A stretch of DNA of 6,676 nucleotides from Halieaceae bacterium (GTDB lineage: Bacteria; Pseudomonadota; Gammaproteobacteria; Pseudomonadales; Halieaceae): the NCBI GenBank assembly GCA_018666055.1, contig JABJAS010000181.1, positions 1 to 6,676 on the forward strand. The letters run 5' to 3'. The notes below the pieces were generated by a model. That model searched no databases and had not been told where the DNA came from. It was given only the letters and a program-made list of their open reading frames with translations. Below, in pieces: positions 1 through 6,222 of the stretch (its first letter is position 1; every line of letters begins with the position of its first letter). The position numbers and the translations under genes are program-made.

Positions 1-349
1 CGATATGGCTGGTTACCCGCTGTGGCGGGGCAATGTGCGCGACGACGTATTGCGCAAATTGGTCTATACCAATGCCGAGTTCTCAGGCGCAACGGCGCAT
101 GAGCTGGGTTTTGCGACAGAAGTGGCGGAAGATCCGCTGGCGCGAGCGATGGCGCTGGCGCACGAAATTGTGGGTAAAAACCCTGATGCGATTCGGGCTG
201 CCAAGCGCTTGTCTAATGCACTGGCACACATTAGCGACGAGGACTTGTTATTGGCAGAGTCGCGAGAGCAAGACGACATTATTGGGCAGGCTAATCAAGC
301 CGAAGCAGTCATGGCTCAGATGGAGGGCAGGGCACCTCGGTTTTCGTGA
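1..349 (+). CDS. Enoyl-CoA hydratase/isomerase (crotonase family), C-terminal part, 5' truncated by window edge
   Basis: The open frame enters from the left edge (first full codon at base 2) and stops with TGA at 347-349, giving about 115 visible residues. The text matches the C-terminal third of crotonase-fold proteins: an LVYTNAEFSGATAHELGF stretch equivalent to the usual 'L.yTg..fsA.eA..lGLv' region, then a helix ending in NPDAIRAAKRL, and a tail reading AESREQDDIIGQANQAEAVMAQ...RAPRF. That tail is typical of the enoyl-CoA hydratase subgroup ending in 'N..EAV.A..E.R.P.F'. Such enzymes hydrate or isomerise acyl-CoA double bonds, usually in beta-oxidation. The oxyanion-hole and catalytic Glu regions lie upstream of the window, so activity and exact substrate cannot be judged. 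The internal ATG at 5 is not the real start, because homology begins before it. The 97-base gap downstream separates it from the next gene. Confidence 0.88.
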   Translation, partial: DMAGYPLWRGNVRDDVLRKLVYTNAEFSGATAHELGFATEVAEDPLARAMALAHEIVGKNPDAIRAAKRLSNALAHISDEDLLLAESREQDDIIGQANQAEAVMAQMEGRAPRFS

Positions 350-434
350 CCGGGTCGGTGGCACCCTTCACCGTCTGCTCTGTGAAAATGGATCCAACCG
401 GATCTTCTAATGTAGTGCCTTTATTAGTGATGAC

Positions 435-440
435 GGAGAG
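435..440 (+). promoter_or_regulatory. Ribosome binding site of the molybdopterin oxidoreductase gene
   Basis: GGAGAG lies 6-8 bases before the ATG at 447 and supports that start. The next in-frame ATG is codon 19, inside the Fe-S motif, and would destroy the cluster, so the chosen start is secure. Confidence 0.7.
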
Positions 441-446
441 TCCAGC

Positions 447-2579
447 ATGAGCGATACCGAAACCGTGACACATCACCGAGTCTGCCACTTATGCGAGGCC
501 ATGTGTGGGTTGGTTATTCAAACCGAGGGCGCGAGAGTTGTCGATATTCGGGGTGATCGGGCCGATCCCCTCAGTCGCGGGCATATCTGTCCAAAGGCGG
601 TCGCCTTGCAAGACATTCATGAGGACCCTGATCGACTGCGTCAGCCACTGAAGCGAGTACGGTCAGCGCCGGGCGTCTACCATCATGAAGAAATTGAATG
701 GGGCGAGGCATTTGATCTGGCGGCCGATGCGCTGGCAGCAACCATTCGGGATCATGGAGTTGATGCGGTCGGGGCGTACTTTGGCAACCCTGCGGTTCAC
801 AACTACGGAATGCTGACTCATCAGCGAAACTTGTTCAGGCATATCCGAACACGTAATCGCTTTTCTGCGACATCCGTCGATCAGTTACCCCACCATTTGG
901 TGTCCTTGTGGTGCTTTGGTCACATGCTGTTGCAGCCCATTCCCGACGTCGATAGAACGCATTACTTTCTGATGCTCGGTGCGAACCCGCTGGCCTCAAA
1001 TGGCAGTCTCTGGACAGTGCCTGACGTGCGCCGTCGGCTGAAAGACTTGCAAGCGAGAGGCGGTAAGCTGGTAGTGATTGATCCGCGGCGAACTGAGACG
1101 GCGGAGATGGCCAGCGAGCATCATTTTATCAAGCCCGGGACCGATGCGACTTTCTTACTGGCTATGATACATGTGTTGTTCCGCGATGAGCTGGTCGATT
1201 TGGGCGCAATGGCTTCCTATACAGATGGACTGGATGAGGTCGGGGCGGCAGTGCGCGATCTGACGCCGCAATGGGCCGAGGCGCGAACCGGTATTGCGGC
1301 GGCCGATATCGAGCGCATCGCTCATGAGATGGCGGCGGCCGAGGCAGGCATTTGCTACGGGCGAATGGGGGTGAGCACCCAGGCGTATGGCGCTCTGTGT
1401 CAGTGGGCGATACAGGTCATTAATGTTGTCACCGGGAATCTTGATAAGCCCGGCGGCAGTCTTTTTACGGCGCCGGCAATGGATCAGGTCGCCAATACCG
1501 GTCCGGGGGGGTTCGCTCGGTTTACGAGTCGAAAGCGCGGTTTACCGGAGTTTAACTACGAGCTGCCTGCAGCGGCGATGGCCGATGAAATTCGCACCCC
1601 CGGAGAGGGGCAGATCAAGCTGATGGTCACCGGTGCCGGTAACCCCGTTTTGTCCACACCCAACGGGCAGGCGCTGGACGCTGCCTTGGAGGAGGTCACG
1701 TTTATGATTTCCCTCGATCCGGCACTGAACGAAACGACGCGTCATGCTGATTTGATTTTCCCGCCGACGTCGCCCCTAGAGCATGACCATTACGACATTG
1801 CATTCCATAATCTGGCGATTCGGAATACCGCTCGGTATAACCCCGCAGTATTCGACAAGCCGGAGGGCGCCTTCCATGATTGGGAGATATTTTCGGAACT
1901 TGGGGAGCGCCTTGCCGAACGACTAAACTTAGCGCCGATGCCCCGGATGGCGCCAGATCGTTTAGTCGATAGCGCATTACGGGCGGGGCCTTACGGAGAT
2001 CAGACTGAGTGGCAGCTGAGTATTGAGAAATTAAAAGCGCATCCCTCCGGTGTCGACATGGGGCCGCTTGAGCCATCTTGCCCAGAGCGACTGCAGACGC
2101 CTGAAAAGCGCATTCATCTGGCGATAGATGCCGTGTTTGAGGACATTGATCGCCTGGTTAATGAGCAGCTCGAGCAAACCGAAACGTATCGGTTAATCGG
2201 TCGGCGGCATGTGAGAGACAACAACTCATGGATGCATAACCATCACCGGTTAATGAAAGGTAAGCCAAGGTGCCAATTGTTAATGAATACAGCTGATGCA
2301 CAGAGAGAGGGTTGGCAGGCCGGAATGTTGATCAAGATTCAAAGTCGCATCGGAAGTATTGAAGCCGAGTTGGCCTGCACAGATGACGTCATGGAAGGCG
2401 TCGTGAGTCTGCCTCATGGTTATGGGCATGGCCAGCCCGGGACGCGAGCACAGACCGCTAGCCAGCACGCAGGCGTGAGCTGCAACGACATTACCGATGA
2501 GCAGTTTATCGACCAGTTGTCGGGTAACGCTGCTTTAAATGGGCTGGCGGTTAAGCTCAGTATCGGAGCGATGGCCTGA
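447..2579 (+). CDS. Molybdopterin-dependent oxidoreductase (MopB/formate dehydrogenase-like large subunit), stand-alone
   Basis: This 710-residue protein belongs to the DMSO reductase (MopB) superfamily, which uses bis-MGD molybdenum or tungsten for two-electron redox reactions. Cysteines 13, 16, 20 and 48 (C-x2-C-x3-C-x27-C) form the N-terminal [4Fe-4S] site. The central molybdopterin domain shows FLMLGANPLASNGS (174-187) and the dinucleotide-binding KLVVIDPRRTETA (207-219), followed by KPGTDATFLLA (229-239). A second nucleotide-binding half contains MVTGAGNPVLSTPNG (393-407). The MopB C-terminal domain runs from about 579 (TYRLIGRRHVRDNNSW) to 705. There is no Tat signal before the cluster, so the enzyme is predicted cytoplasmic. 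No Fe-S, NAD-binding or membrane partner subunit is encoded nearby. By alignment to the NapA/FdhF 'NNVDSNARxC/U' region, the segment at 141-157 places Leu151 where the Mo-ligating Cys/Sec would be; Cys156 is five residues further on. The substrate is unknown. The start has GGAGAG at 435-440, about 8 bases upstream. Stop to lipA start is 18 bases. Confidence 0.9.
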   Translation: MSDTETVTHHRVCHLCEAMCGLVIQTEGARVVDIRGDRADPLSRGHICPKAVALQDIHEDPDRLRQPLKRVRSAPGVYHHEEIEWGEAFDLAADALAATIRDHGVDAVGAYFGNPAVHNYGMLTHQRNLFRHIRTRNRFSATSVDQLPHHLVSLWCFGHMLLQPIPDVDRTHYFLMLGANPLASNGSLWTVPDVRRRLKDLQARGGKLVVIDPRRTETAEMASEHHFIKPGTDATFLLAMIHVLFRDELVDLGAMASYTDGLDEVGAAVRDLTPQWAEARTGIAAADIERIAHEMAAAEAGICYGRMGVSTQAYGALCQWAIQVINVVTGNLDKPGGSLFTAPAMDQVANTGPGGFARFTSRKRGLPEFNYELPAAAMADEIRTPGEGQIKLMVTGAGNPVLSTPNGQALDAALEEVTFMISLDPALNETTRHADLIFPPTSPLEHDHYDIAFHNLAIRNTARYNPAVFDKPEGAFHDWEIFSELGERLAERLNLAPMPRMAPDRLVDSALRAGPYGDQTEWQLSIEKLKAHPSGVDMGPLEPSCPERLQTPEKRIHLAIDAVFEDIDRLVNEQLEQTETYRLIGRRHVRDNNSWMHNHHRLMKGKPRCQLLMNTADAQREGWQAGMLIKIQSRIGSIEAELACTDDVMEGVVSLPHGYGHGQPGTRAQTASQHAGVSCNDITDEQFIDQLSGNAALNGLAVKLSIGAMA

Positions 2580-2586
2580 TGCACGC

Positions 2587-2592
2587 AGGAGG
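2587..2592 (+). promoter_or_regulatory. Strong Shine-Dalgarno of lipA
   Basis: A perfect AGGAGG lies 5 bases before the ATG at 2598, within the 18-base gap after the oxidoreductase stop. It decides the lipA start over the in-frame ATG at codon 23, and it suggests lipA is translated independently on a shared transcript. Confidence 0.75.
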
Positions 2593-2597
2593 CAACG

Positions 2598-3596
2598 ATG
2601 ACTGAAGAACGGATCCCGCTGGCTGCCATCGATAGCGGTGAAAAGTATGTCAATGAGCGGGGTATGCGCGTCATTAAGGATGGCATCAAAGCCTCGTCGA
2701 CAGAGACAGCCCCGTTGCCGAAACCCGATTGGTTAAGAATGCGGATACAGAGCAGTCCCAAGTTTGACGCGGTCAGGTCGATTGTTCACGAGCATCGCTT
2801 GGCAACAGTCTGCGAGGAGGCCAAGTGCCCCAATATCAGTGAATGCTGGAGCGCGGGCACCGCAACGATCATGTTGATGGGTGACGTGTGCACCCGTGCC
2901 TGCCGATTTTGTTCCGTGAATACGGGTAATCCGAATGGCTGGCTCGATGGCGAAGAGCCAGCTAACACAGCTCAAGCCGTGCAGTTAATGGGCCTGCGGT
3001 ACGTCGTTCTGACTTCGGTCAACCGAGATGATCTCAGTGACGGGGGTGCAGCGCACTATGCAGCAGTCGTCTCGGCTACGAAGCATCAGAACCCGCAAAC
3101 TGCGGTCGAGGCGCTCACGCCTGATTTTTTGGGTGATCAAAAAGCCATTGAGGTCCTTCTCGACTCTGGGATAGATGTCTTTGCGCAAAACGTAGAAACC
3201 GTAGAGCGGCTGACGCACCCTGTCAGAGATCCGAGAGCGGGCTATCAGCAAACACTTGATGTGTTGGCCTACGCGAAAGCCTATCGACCTAAGGTGATCA
3301 CCAAAACCTCACTGATGCTCGGTTTGGGCGAGAGTGAAGCAGAACTGCAGCAATGCATGGATGATCTTCGTGCGCACAATGTTGATGTCCTCACATTGGG
3401 GCAATACCTGCAGCCGACTAAGCACCACCTGCGGGTGGAGCGCTTCGTGACGCCAGAAGAATTCGAGCGTTATCGGCAGTGGGGGTTAGAAAGAGGTTTT
3501 ATGGAGGTCGTATCGGGCGTTTTTGTGCGCTCTAGCTATCGCGCCGAGAGAGTATTGGAGCATAATAACGTAGGCCTTGGAGGAGGGGTAAGTTGA
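2598..3596 (+). CDS. lipA: Lipoyl synthase (radical SAM), divergent from the E. coli type
   Basis: Lipoyl synthase inserts two sulfur atoms at C6 and C8 of protein-bound octanoyl groups, making the lipoyl cofactor of 2-oxoacid dehydrogenases and the glycine cleavage system. The 332-residue protein has both diagnostic clusters. The auxiliary [4Fe-4S] motif is [12 protein letters not shown] (C72, C77, C83), and the radical-SAM motif is CTRACRFC (C98, C102, C105). The C-terminal RSSY (311-314) supplies the unusual serine ligand of the auxiliary cluster. [19 protein letters not shown] (133-151) and MLGLGE (240-245) are also typical. Details differ from E. coli LipA: CTRACRFC instead of CTRRCPFC, a [13 protein letters not shown] stretch instead of [22 protein letters not shown] instead of CGPFVRSSY, and a tail through EHNNVGL. 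I infer it may be a second or alternative LipA rather than the lipB-linked housekeeping copy. No lipB is present here. It is followed by nadK after 25 bases. Confidence 0.96.
   Translation: MTEERIPLAAIDSGEKYVNERGMRVIKDGIKASSTETAPLPKPDWLRMRIQSSPKFDAVRSIVHEHRLATVCEEAKCPNISECWSAGTATIMLMGDVCTRACRFCSVNTGNPNGWLDGEEPANTAQAVQLMGLRYVVLTSVNRDDLSDGGAAHYAAVVSATKHQNPQTAVEALTPDFLGDQKAIEVLLDSGIDVFAQNVETVERLTHPVRDPRAGYQQTLDVLAYAKAYRPKVITKTSLMLGLGESEAELQQCMDDLRAHNVDVLTLGQYLQPTKHHLRVERFVTPEEFERYRQWGLERGFMEVVSGVFVRSSYRAERVLEHNNVGLGGGVS
3579..3588 (+). promoter_or_regulatory. Shine-Dalgarno-like GGAGGAGGGG inside the end of lipA, positioned for the mini-ORF at 3596
   Basis: This purine run encodes the last glycines of LipA, so it may exist for coding reasons. 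It also sits about 7 bases before an ATG at 3596 that overlaps the lipA stop (TGATG). No comparable motif lies at normal distance from the nadK ATG at 3622; only AAGAAAGG at 3601-3608 is present, 13 bases away. Confidence 0.45.
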
Positions 3597-3625
3597 TGTT
3601 AAGAAAGGTTGCTACCCGTTTATGA
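3596..3625 (+). CDS. Nine-codon mini-ORF (MLRKVATRL) bridging lipA and nadK, possible translational-coupling leader
   Basis: The ATG at 3596-3598 shares its A with the lipA TGA stop. The frame reads nine codons (MLRKVATRL) and stops with TGA at 3623-3625, which overlaps the nadK ATG at 3622 as ATGA. It therefore begins and ends exactly on its neighbours' punctuation and has a strong Shine-Dalgarno-like run upstream. A ribosome finishing it would be positioned on the nadK start, which lacks a good site of its own. The peptide has no run of one amino acid and no obvious attenuator hairpin. The open frame is seen directly; that it is translated or couples nadK expression is inference, and chance is a real alternative. 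A similar but less convincing mini-ORF occurs at the lipA start. Confidence 0.35.
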   Translation: MLRKVATRL

Positions 3626-4506
3626 CGACGACGTTCACGCACGTGGGGCTGCTAGGACGCCGAGAGCACCCTGGCGTTGAGGAGGTGGTGTCTGGGCTCT
3701 TGAAGCTCCTAGATCAGCGTAATATTCAGGTGACGATCGAGGATCGCCTCGCCACACTCGCCCACTTTGAGCGCCGTGAAATGGCGTCTCGCGATCAAAT
3801 TGGCACGATGGTTGATCTGGCGATTGTGATTGGCGGCGATGGCAGTTTGCTCAGCGCTGCGCGCACGTTAGTCAAGCACGATACCCCTGTGATTGGGATC
3901 AACCGGGGAAGGTTGGGATTTCTCACCGATGTGAGTCCCGATGATTTGCTGGAGCAAGTCAGCGCAATTTTGAATGGTGAGTACCTGAGCGATCGACGAT
4001 TTCTGCTGGATGCCGAGGTGTGGCGTGGTGAGCAAGTTGTGGGTCGGGGTGAGGCGCTCAATGACATCGTCGTGAATTCTGGCGCCTCAGCACAAATGGT
4101 GGAGTTCGAGCTCAGTATTGATGGTGACTTTGTGTATCGCTTGAACGCGGATGGTTTGCTGGTCGCTACCCCAACGGGGTCAACAGCCTATTCCTTGTCG
4201 GCAGGTGGGCCCATTGTCTCGCCCGATCTTGACGCGCTGGTGTTAGTCCCCATGTTTCCTCACTCATTGACCAGTCGTCCTATTGTGGTCAGTGGGCACA
4301 GTGAGATTCGGATCGATGTGGTATCGCGTAACGATATCCATCCGCCCATCACTTGTGATGGTCAAATTTCTATCACTGCCTTGCCCGGCGACTCGGTGCG
4401 TATCCGTAAAAAATCGCGTGAGCTCACGTTGCTGCATCCTCCTGGCTACAGTTTTTACGCGACCTGCCGGGACAAGCTTCGCTGGTCAGATGCCCTCGTT
4501 CAGTAG
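3622..4506 (+). CDS. nadK: NAD kinase
   Basis: NAD kinase phosphorylates NAD+ to NADP+ with ATP or polyphosphate and is the only route to NADP in most bacteria. The 294-residue protein is close to E. coli NadK in length. Diagnostic motifs are all present: GGDGS at 71-75 with the catalytic Asp73, GINRGRLGFLTD at 92-103, the Asn-acidic pair N147-D148 in ALNDIVV, and ADGLLVATPTGSTAYSLSAGG at 176-196, where the NAD adenosine-binding loop lies. SRPIVV (218-223) and the CDGQ (245-248) of the C-terminal beta domain also match. The start is fixed because an in-frame TAA at 3589 blocks extension and MTTTFTHVGLLGRR aligns with the usual N-terminal 'f..vgiiGR'. It lacks a well-placed Shine-Dalgarno, and its ATG overlaps the stop of a mini-ORF. 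Its 3' end overlaps the rhomboid gene by 17 bases. Confidence 0.97.
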   Translation: MTTTFTHVGLLGRREHPGVEEVVSGLLKLLDQRNIQVTIEDRLATLAHFERREMASRDQIGTMVDLAIVIGGDGSLLSAARTLVKHDTPVIGINRGRLGFLTDVSPDDLLEQVSAILNGEYLSDRRFLLDAEVWRGEQVVGRGEALNDIVVNSGASAQMVEFELSIDGDFVYRLNADGLLVATPTGSTAYSLSAGGPIVSPDLDALVLVPMFPHSLTSRPIVVSGHSEIRIDVVSRNDIHPPITCDGQISITALPGDSVRIRKKSRELTLLHPPGYSFYATCRDKLRWSDALVQ

Positions 4507-5128
4507 CTTCCCACCTGCAATACAGCGAGCTCCTGCCACCTTCCTTTTGGTGGCAGTGACCGTTGGCTGTTTTTTGCTGTTTTATCCGCTGCAGTGGATG
4601 AGTATGTTGCAGCAGTTTAACTTTGTGCCGTTTCGTGCCGCCGGCGGTTATGTGGCTTTTGGCGAGATGGGCACCGATTGGTGGAGGTTGATCACCCCCA
4701 CGTTGATTCATTTTGGTTGGCTGGATGTTGTTTTTAACTGCTTATGGCTGTGGGAATTTGGTCAGCGAATCGAGCACCGATTGGGGGCCGCTAATGTATT
4801 GGCACTGTACGGCGTGACAGCAATGGGCAGCAATTATTGTCAGTACCTCTGGGAGGGGCCGTCGATTTTTGGCGGTATGTCTGGAGTGGTCTATGCTTTT
4901 ATGGGCGTCATCTTGGTGTCGCACTGGCGACGGCCCGGTTGGATCCTGCCGCCGCCCATGGCAGTGTTTGCCTTCATGCTCATTTGGCTATTGATTGGTA
5001 TGGCCGGCAGTATGGAGTTCATTGGCACAGGTGCGGTCGCTAATGGTGCTCACGTGGGGGGACTATTAACGGGCTGTCTGCTGGGCATGCTACTGAGCAC
5101 TGCGCCCCACATTTTTGGGAGGCGCTGA
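4490..5128 (+). CDS. Rhomboid-family intramembrane serine protease (GlpG-like, six-helix)
   Basis: Rhomboids cleave transmembrane substrates within the membrane using a Ser-His dyad. This 212-residue protein has about six hydrophobic segments (roughly 16-36, 69-90, 101-119, 128-146, 152-172, 182-204) and no GlpG-type cytoplasmic N-domain. The nucleophile is Ser131 in GGMSGVVYAFMG (128-139) and the partner is His188 in NGAHVGG (185-191). Tyr135 matches the GlpG tyrosine. The L1/TM2 region DWWRLITPTLIHFGWL (63-78) carries the conserved WR and His74 (GlpG H145); Asn83 matches GlpG N154. The GlpG H150 position is Asp79. The frame is open upstream to 4283, but that part is the antisense-of-frame shadow of nadK. 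ATG 4490 is preferred because the first helix begins 15 residues later. It has a weak ribosome site and overlaps nadK by 17 bases, which suggests coupled translation. Substrate unknown. Confidence 0.9.
   Translation: MPSFSSFPPAIQRAPATFLLVAVTVGCFLLFYPLQWMSMLQQFNFVPFRAAGGYVAFGEMGTDWWRLITPTLIHFGWLDVVFNCLWLWEFGQRIEHRLGAANVLALYGVTAMGSNYCQYLWEGPSIFGGMSGVVYAFMGVILVSHWRRPGWILPPPMAVFAFMLIWLLIGMAGSMEFIGTGAVANGAHVGGLLTGCLLGMLLSTAPHIFGRR
5117..5122 (+). promoter_or_regulatory. Ribosome binding site that selects the TTG start of the YeaC-like gene
   Basis: GGGAGG lies within the last rhomboid codons, 7 bases before TTG 5130. An upstream in-frame TTG at 5115 lies before this site and has no comparable motif, so 5130 is the better start. 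Confidence 0.65.
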
Positions 5129-5129
5129 G

Positions 5130-5396
5130 TTGTCGGACGTTTATCGTCAATCCGTCCGTCAGATGGACAGAAAAACCTACGACCGTCTTGTTGAGGCGCT
5201 AGCGATCGGCCGTTGGCCAGATGGCCGGGGGTTGACGGACGATCAGCGGCAGTCAGCGATGCAGGCAGTGATCACCTGGGGAGAGCTGCACTTGGCGCCC
5301 GAAGAACGGGTTGGTTTTATTGATAAAGGCAGCAAGGAAAAGGCGGCCCGCGATGACCCCACACCCCTAAACTGGAAGGAGCCACTTGGTGACTGA
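5130..5396 (+). CDS. yeaC: YeaC-like DUF1315 protein, TTG start
   Basis: An 88-residue soluble protein with no signal peptide or membrane segment. It matches the DUF1315/YeaC family: an N-terminal helix with YDRLVEALAIGRWPDG (17-32), then LTDDQRQSAMQAVITW (35-50), corresponding to E. coli YeaC 'YQRLSTAVELGKWPDG..LT.EQ'. The LAPEERVGFID segment (55-65) resembles Pseudomonas members more than E. coli YeaC. Molecular function is unknown for the family. The start is TTG at 5130, one base after the rhomboid stop, chosen from the GGGAGG at 5117-5122. The 3' end overlaps the next gene by 8 bases. As I recall, Pseudomonas genomes keep DUF1315 and DUF2797 genes together upstream of pepN, so the linkage seen here is probably conserved; that is from memory. 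Confidence 0.87.
   Translation: MSDVYRQSVRQMDRKTYDRLVEALAIGRWPDGRGLTDDQRQSAMQAVITWGELHLAPEERVGFIDKGSKEKAARDDPTPLNWKEPLGD
5374..5381 (+). promoter_or_regulatory. Ribosome binding site that selects the GTG start of the DUF2797 gene
   Basis: GGAAGGAG ends 7 bases before GTG 5389, a normal distance, but only 4 bases before the alternative TTG at 5386. It lies within the 3' end of the YeaC-like gene. Confidence 0.65.
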
Positions 5397-6222
5397 ACTC
5401 CGCGGTATGTTGCGCAAAATGAAAACAGAGTTGGCCGAGGTGGTGAACTACACGTTGTTACCAGACCAGGGTGGTTTATCGGTTAATGATTTTTTAGGTC
5501 TGCCGCTACGCTTATCCTTTACCGGCGTGATTGAGTGTGTCGCTTGCAAGCGCCTGACCAAAAAAAGTTTTAATCAGGGGCACTGTTACCCCTGTTTTCG
5601 TAAGCTGGCCGCCTGCGACACCTGCATCATGAGTCCCGCAAAATGTCACCTTGCTGAAGGGACCTGCCGAGAACCCGAGTGGGCGGCCTTAAATTGCCAA
5701 GTCCCCCATATTGTCTACTTAGCGAACACGTCGAGTGTCAAAGTGGGTATAACCCGTGGCACCCAAGTGCCCACCCGCTGGATGGATCAGGGCGCGACCC
5801 AAGCCAAGCCTATTGCGCGAGTGCAAACTCGCTATCAATCCGGACTGCTAGAGGTGTTATGTGCACAAGAGGTCGGTGATCGCACCGCTTGGCAAACTAT
5901 GCTCAAGGGAGATAGCGATCCTCAAGATCTTGAGGCCATACGAAAAAGCCTGATGGACAGTTGTCGAGAGGGCATCGATGACTTGAAGCGACAGCACGGT
6001 GAAGAGGCCTTTGAACTATTGGAGGATGAGCCAGAGACGACGATTCGCTATCCGGTTCTGAGCTGGCCCGAGAAGGTCAAAGCGCATAATTTTGATAAGC
6101 AGGCCGTTGTCGAAGGCACGTTGATGGGGATTAAGGGGCAGTATTTAATCCTCGACACGGGTGTTCTGAACATCCGTAAATTTGGTGGTTACGAAGTTGA
6201 TATTGAGGTGAGCGCATCATGA
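5389..6222 (+). CDS. DUF2797 protein: cysteine-rich zinc-type module followed by a GIY-YIG-like core
   Basis: A 277-residue soluble protein of the DUF2797 family, function unknown. Numbered from GTG 5389, an N-terminal beta-type region (about 1-48) is followed by nine cysteines in 54 residues: C50-x2-C53, C66-x2-C69, C76-x2-C79, C86, C93 and C103. This pattern suggests two zinc sites. Directly after comes HIVYLANTSSVKVGITRG (107-124), with Arg130 in PTRW, and Glu155 in SGLLEVLCAQE. The order Y...VGIT...R...E resembles the GIY-YIG nuclease core as seen in UvrC and T5orf172-type domains; this is my inference. A charged helical part (about 175-215) leads to a C-terminal beta-rich segment (238-275) with EGTLMGIKGQYLILD. 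GTG 5389 is chosen over TTG 5386 for ribosome-site spacing. It overlaps the previous gene by 8 bases and pepN by 4 (ATGA), so coupled translation with both is likely. Confidence 0.85.
   Translation: MTELRGMLRKMKTELAEVVNYTLLPDQGGLSVNDFLGLPLRLSFTGVIECVACKRLTKKSFNQGHCYPCFRKLAACDTCIMSPAKCHLAEGTCREPEWAALNCQVPHIVYLANTSSVKVGITRGTQVPTRWMDQGATQAKPIARVQTRYQSGLLEVLCAQEVGDRTAWQTMLKGDSDPQDLEAIRKSLMDSCREGIDDLKRQHGEEAFELLEDEPETTIRYPVLSWPEKVKAHNFDKQAVVEGTLMGIKGQYLILDTGVLNIRKFGGYEVDIEVSAS
6205..6211 (+). promoter_or_regulatory. Ribosome binding site of pepN
   Basis: GAGGTGA within the end of the DUF2797 gene lies 7 bases before the first of two tandem ATGs (6219 and 6222). It favours 6219, which also gives the classic ATGA overlap with the upstream stop. 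Confidence 0.55.

Noticed and set aside
391..404. GATCC-AACC-GGATC inverted repeat upstream of the oxidoreductase gene, with a second weak hairpin CGGTG/CACCG at 356-373
   Set aside because: Both stems are only 5 bp and neither is followed by a T-run, so neither is a convincing terminator or operator. No good -35/-10 pair is visible either; TAATGT at 408 lacks a partner at normal spacing.
1702..2076. Minus-strand open frame of 124 codons inside the oxidoreductase gene
   Set aside because: The plus-strand protein is a clear family match over this region, while the minus-strand translation resembles nothing I recognise. It is a coding shadow, as are the other minus-strand frames.
2579..2605. 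Eight-codon mini-ORF starting on the oxidoreductase stop (TGATG) and running past the lipA start
   Set aside because: lipA has its own perfect AGGAGG at good distance, and this mini-ORF ends 8 bases inside lipA rather than on its start codon. It looks like chance and is also a caution for the similar lipA-nadK case.
4283..4489. Upstream extension of the rhomboid frame through the nadK gene
   Set aside because: The extra 69 residues have no rhomboid-like or membrane character, overlap a well-conserved nadK region in another frame, and precede a better start at 4490.
5115..5129. Earlier TTG start for the YeaC-like gene
   Set aside because: It would add five residues encoded within the rhomboid gene and would place the GGGAGG ribosome site inside the coding region instead of before the start.
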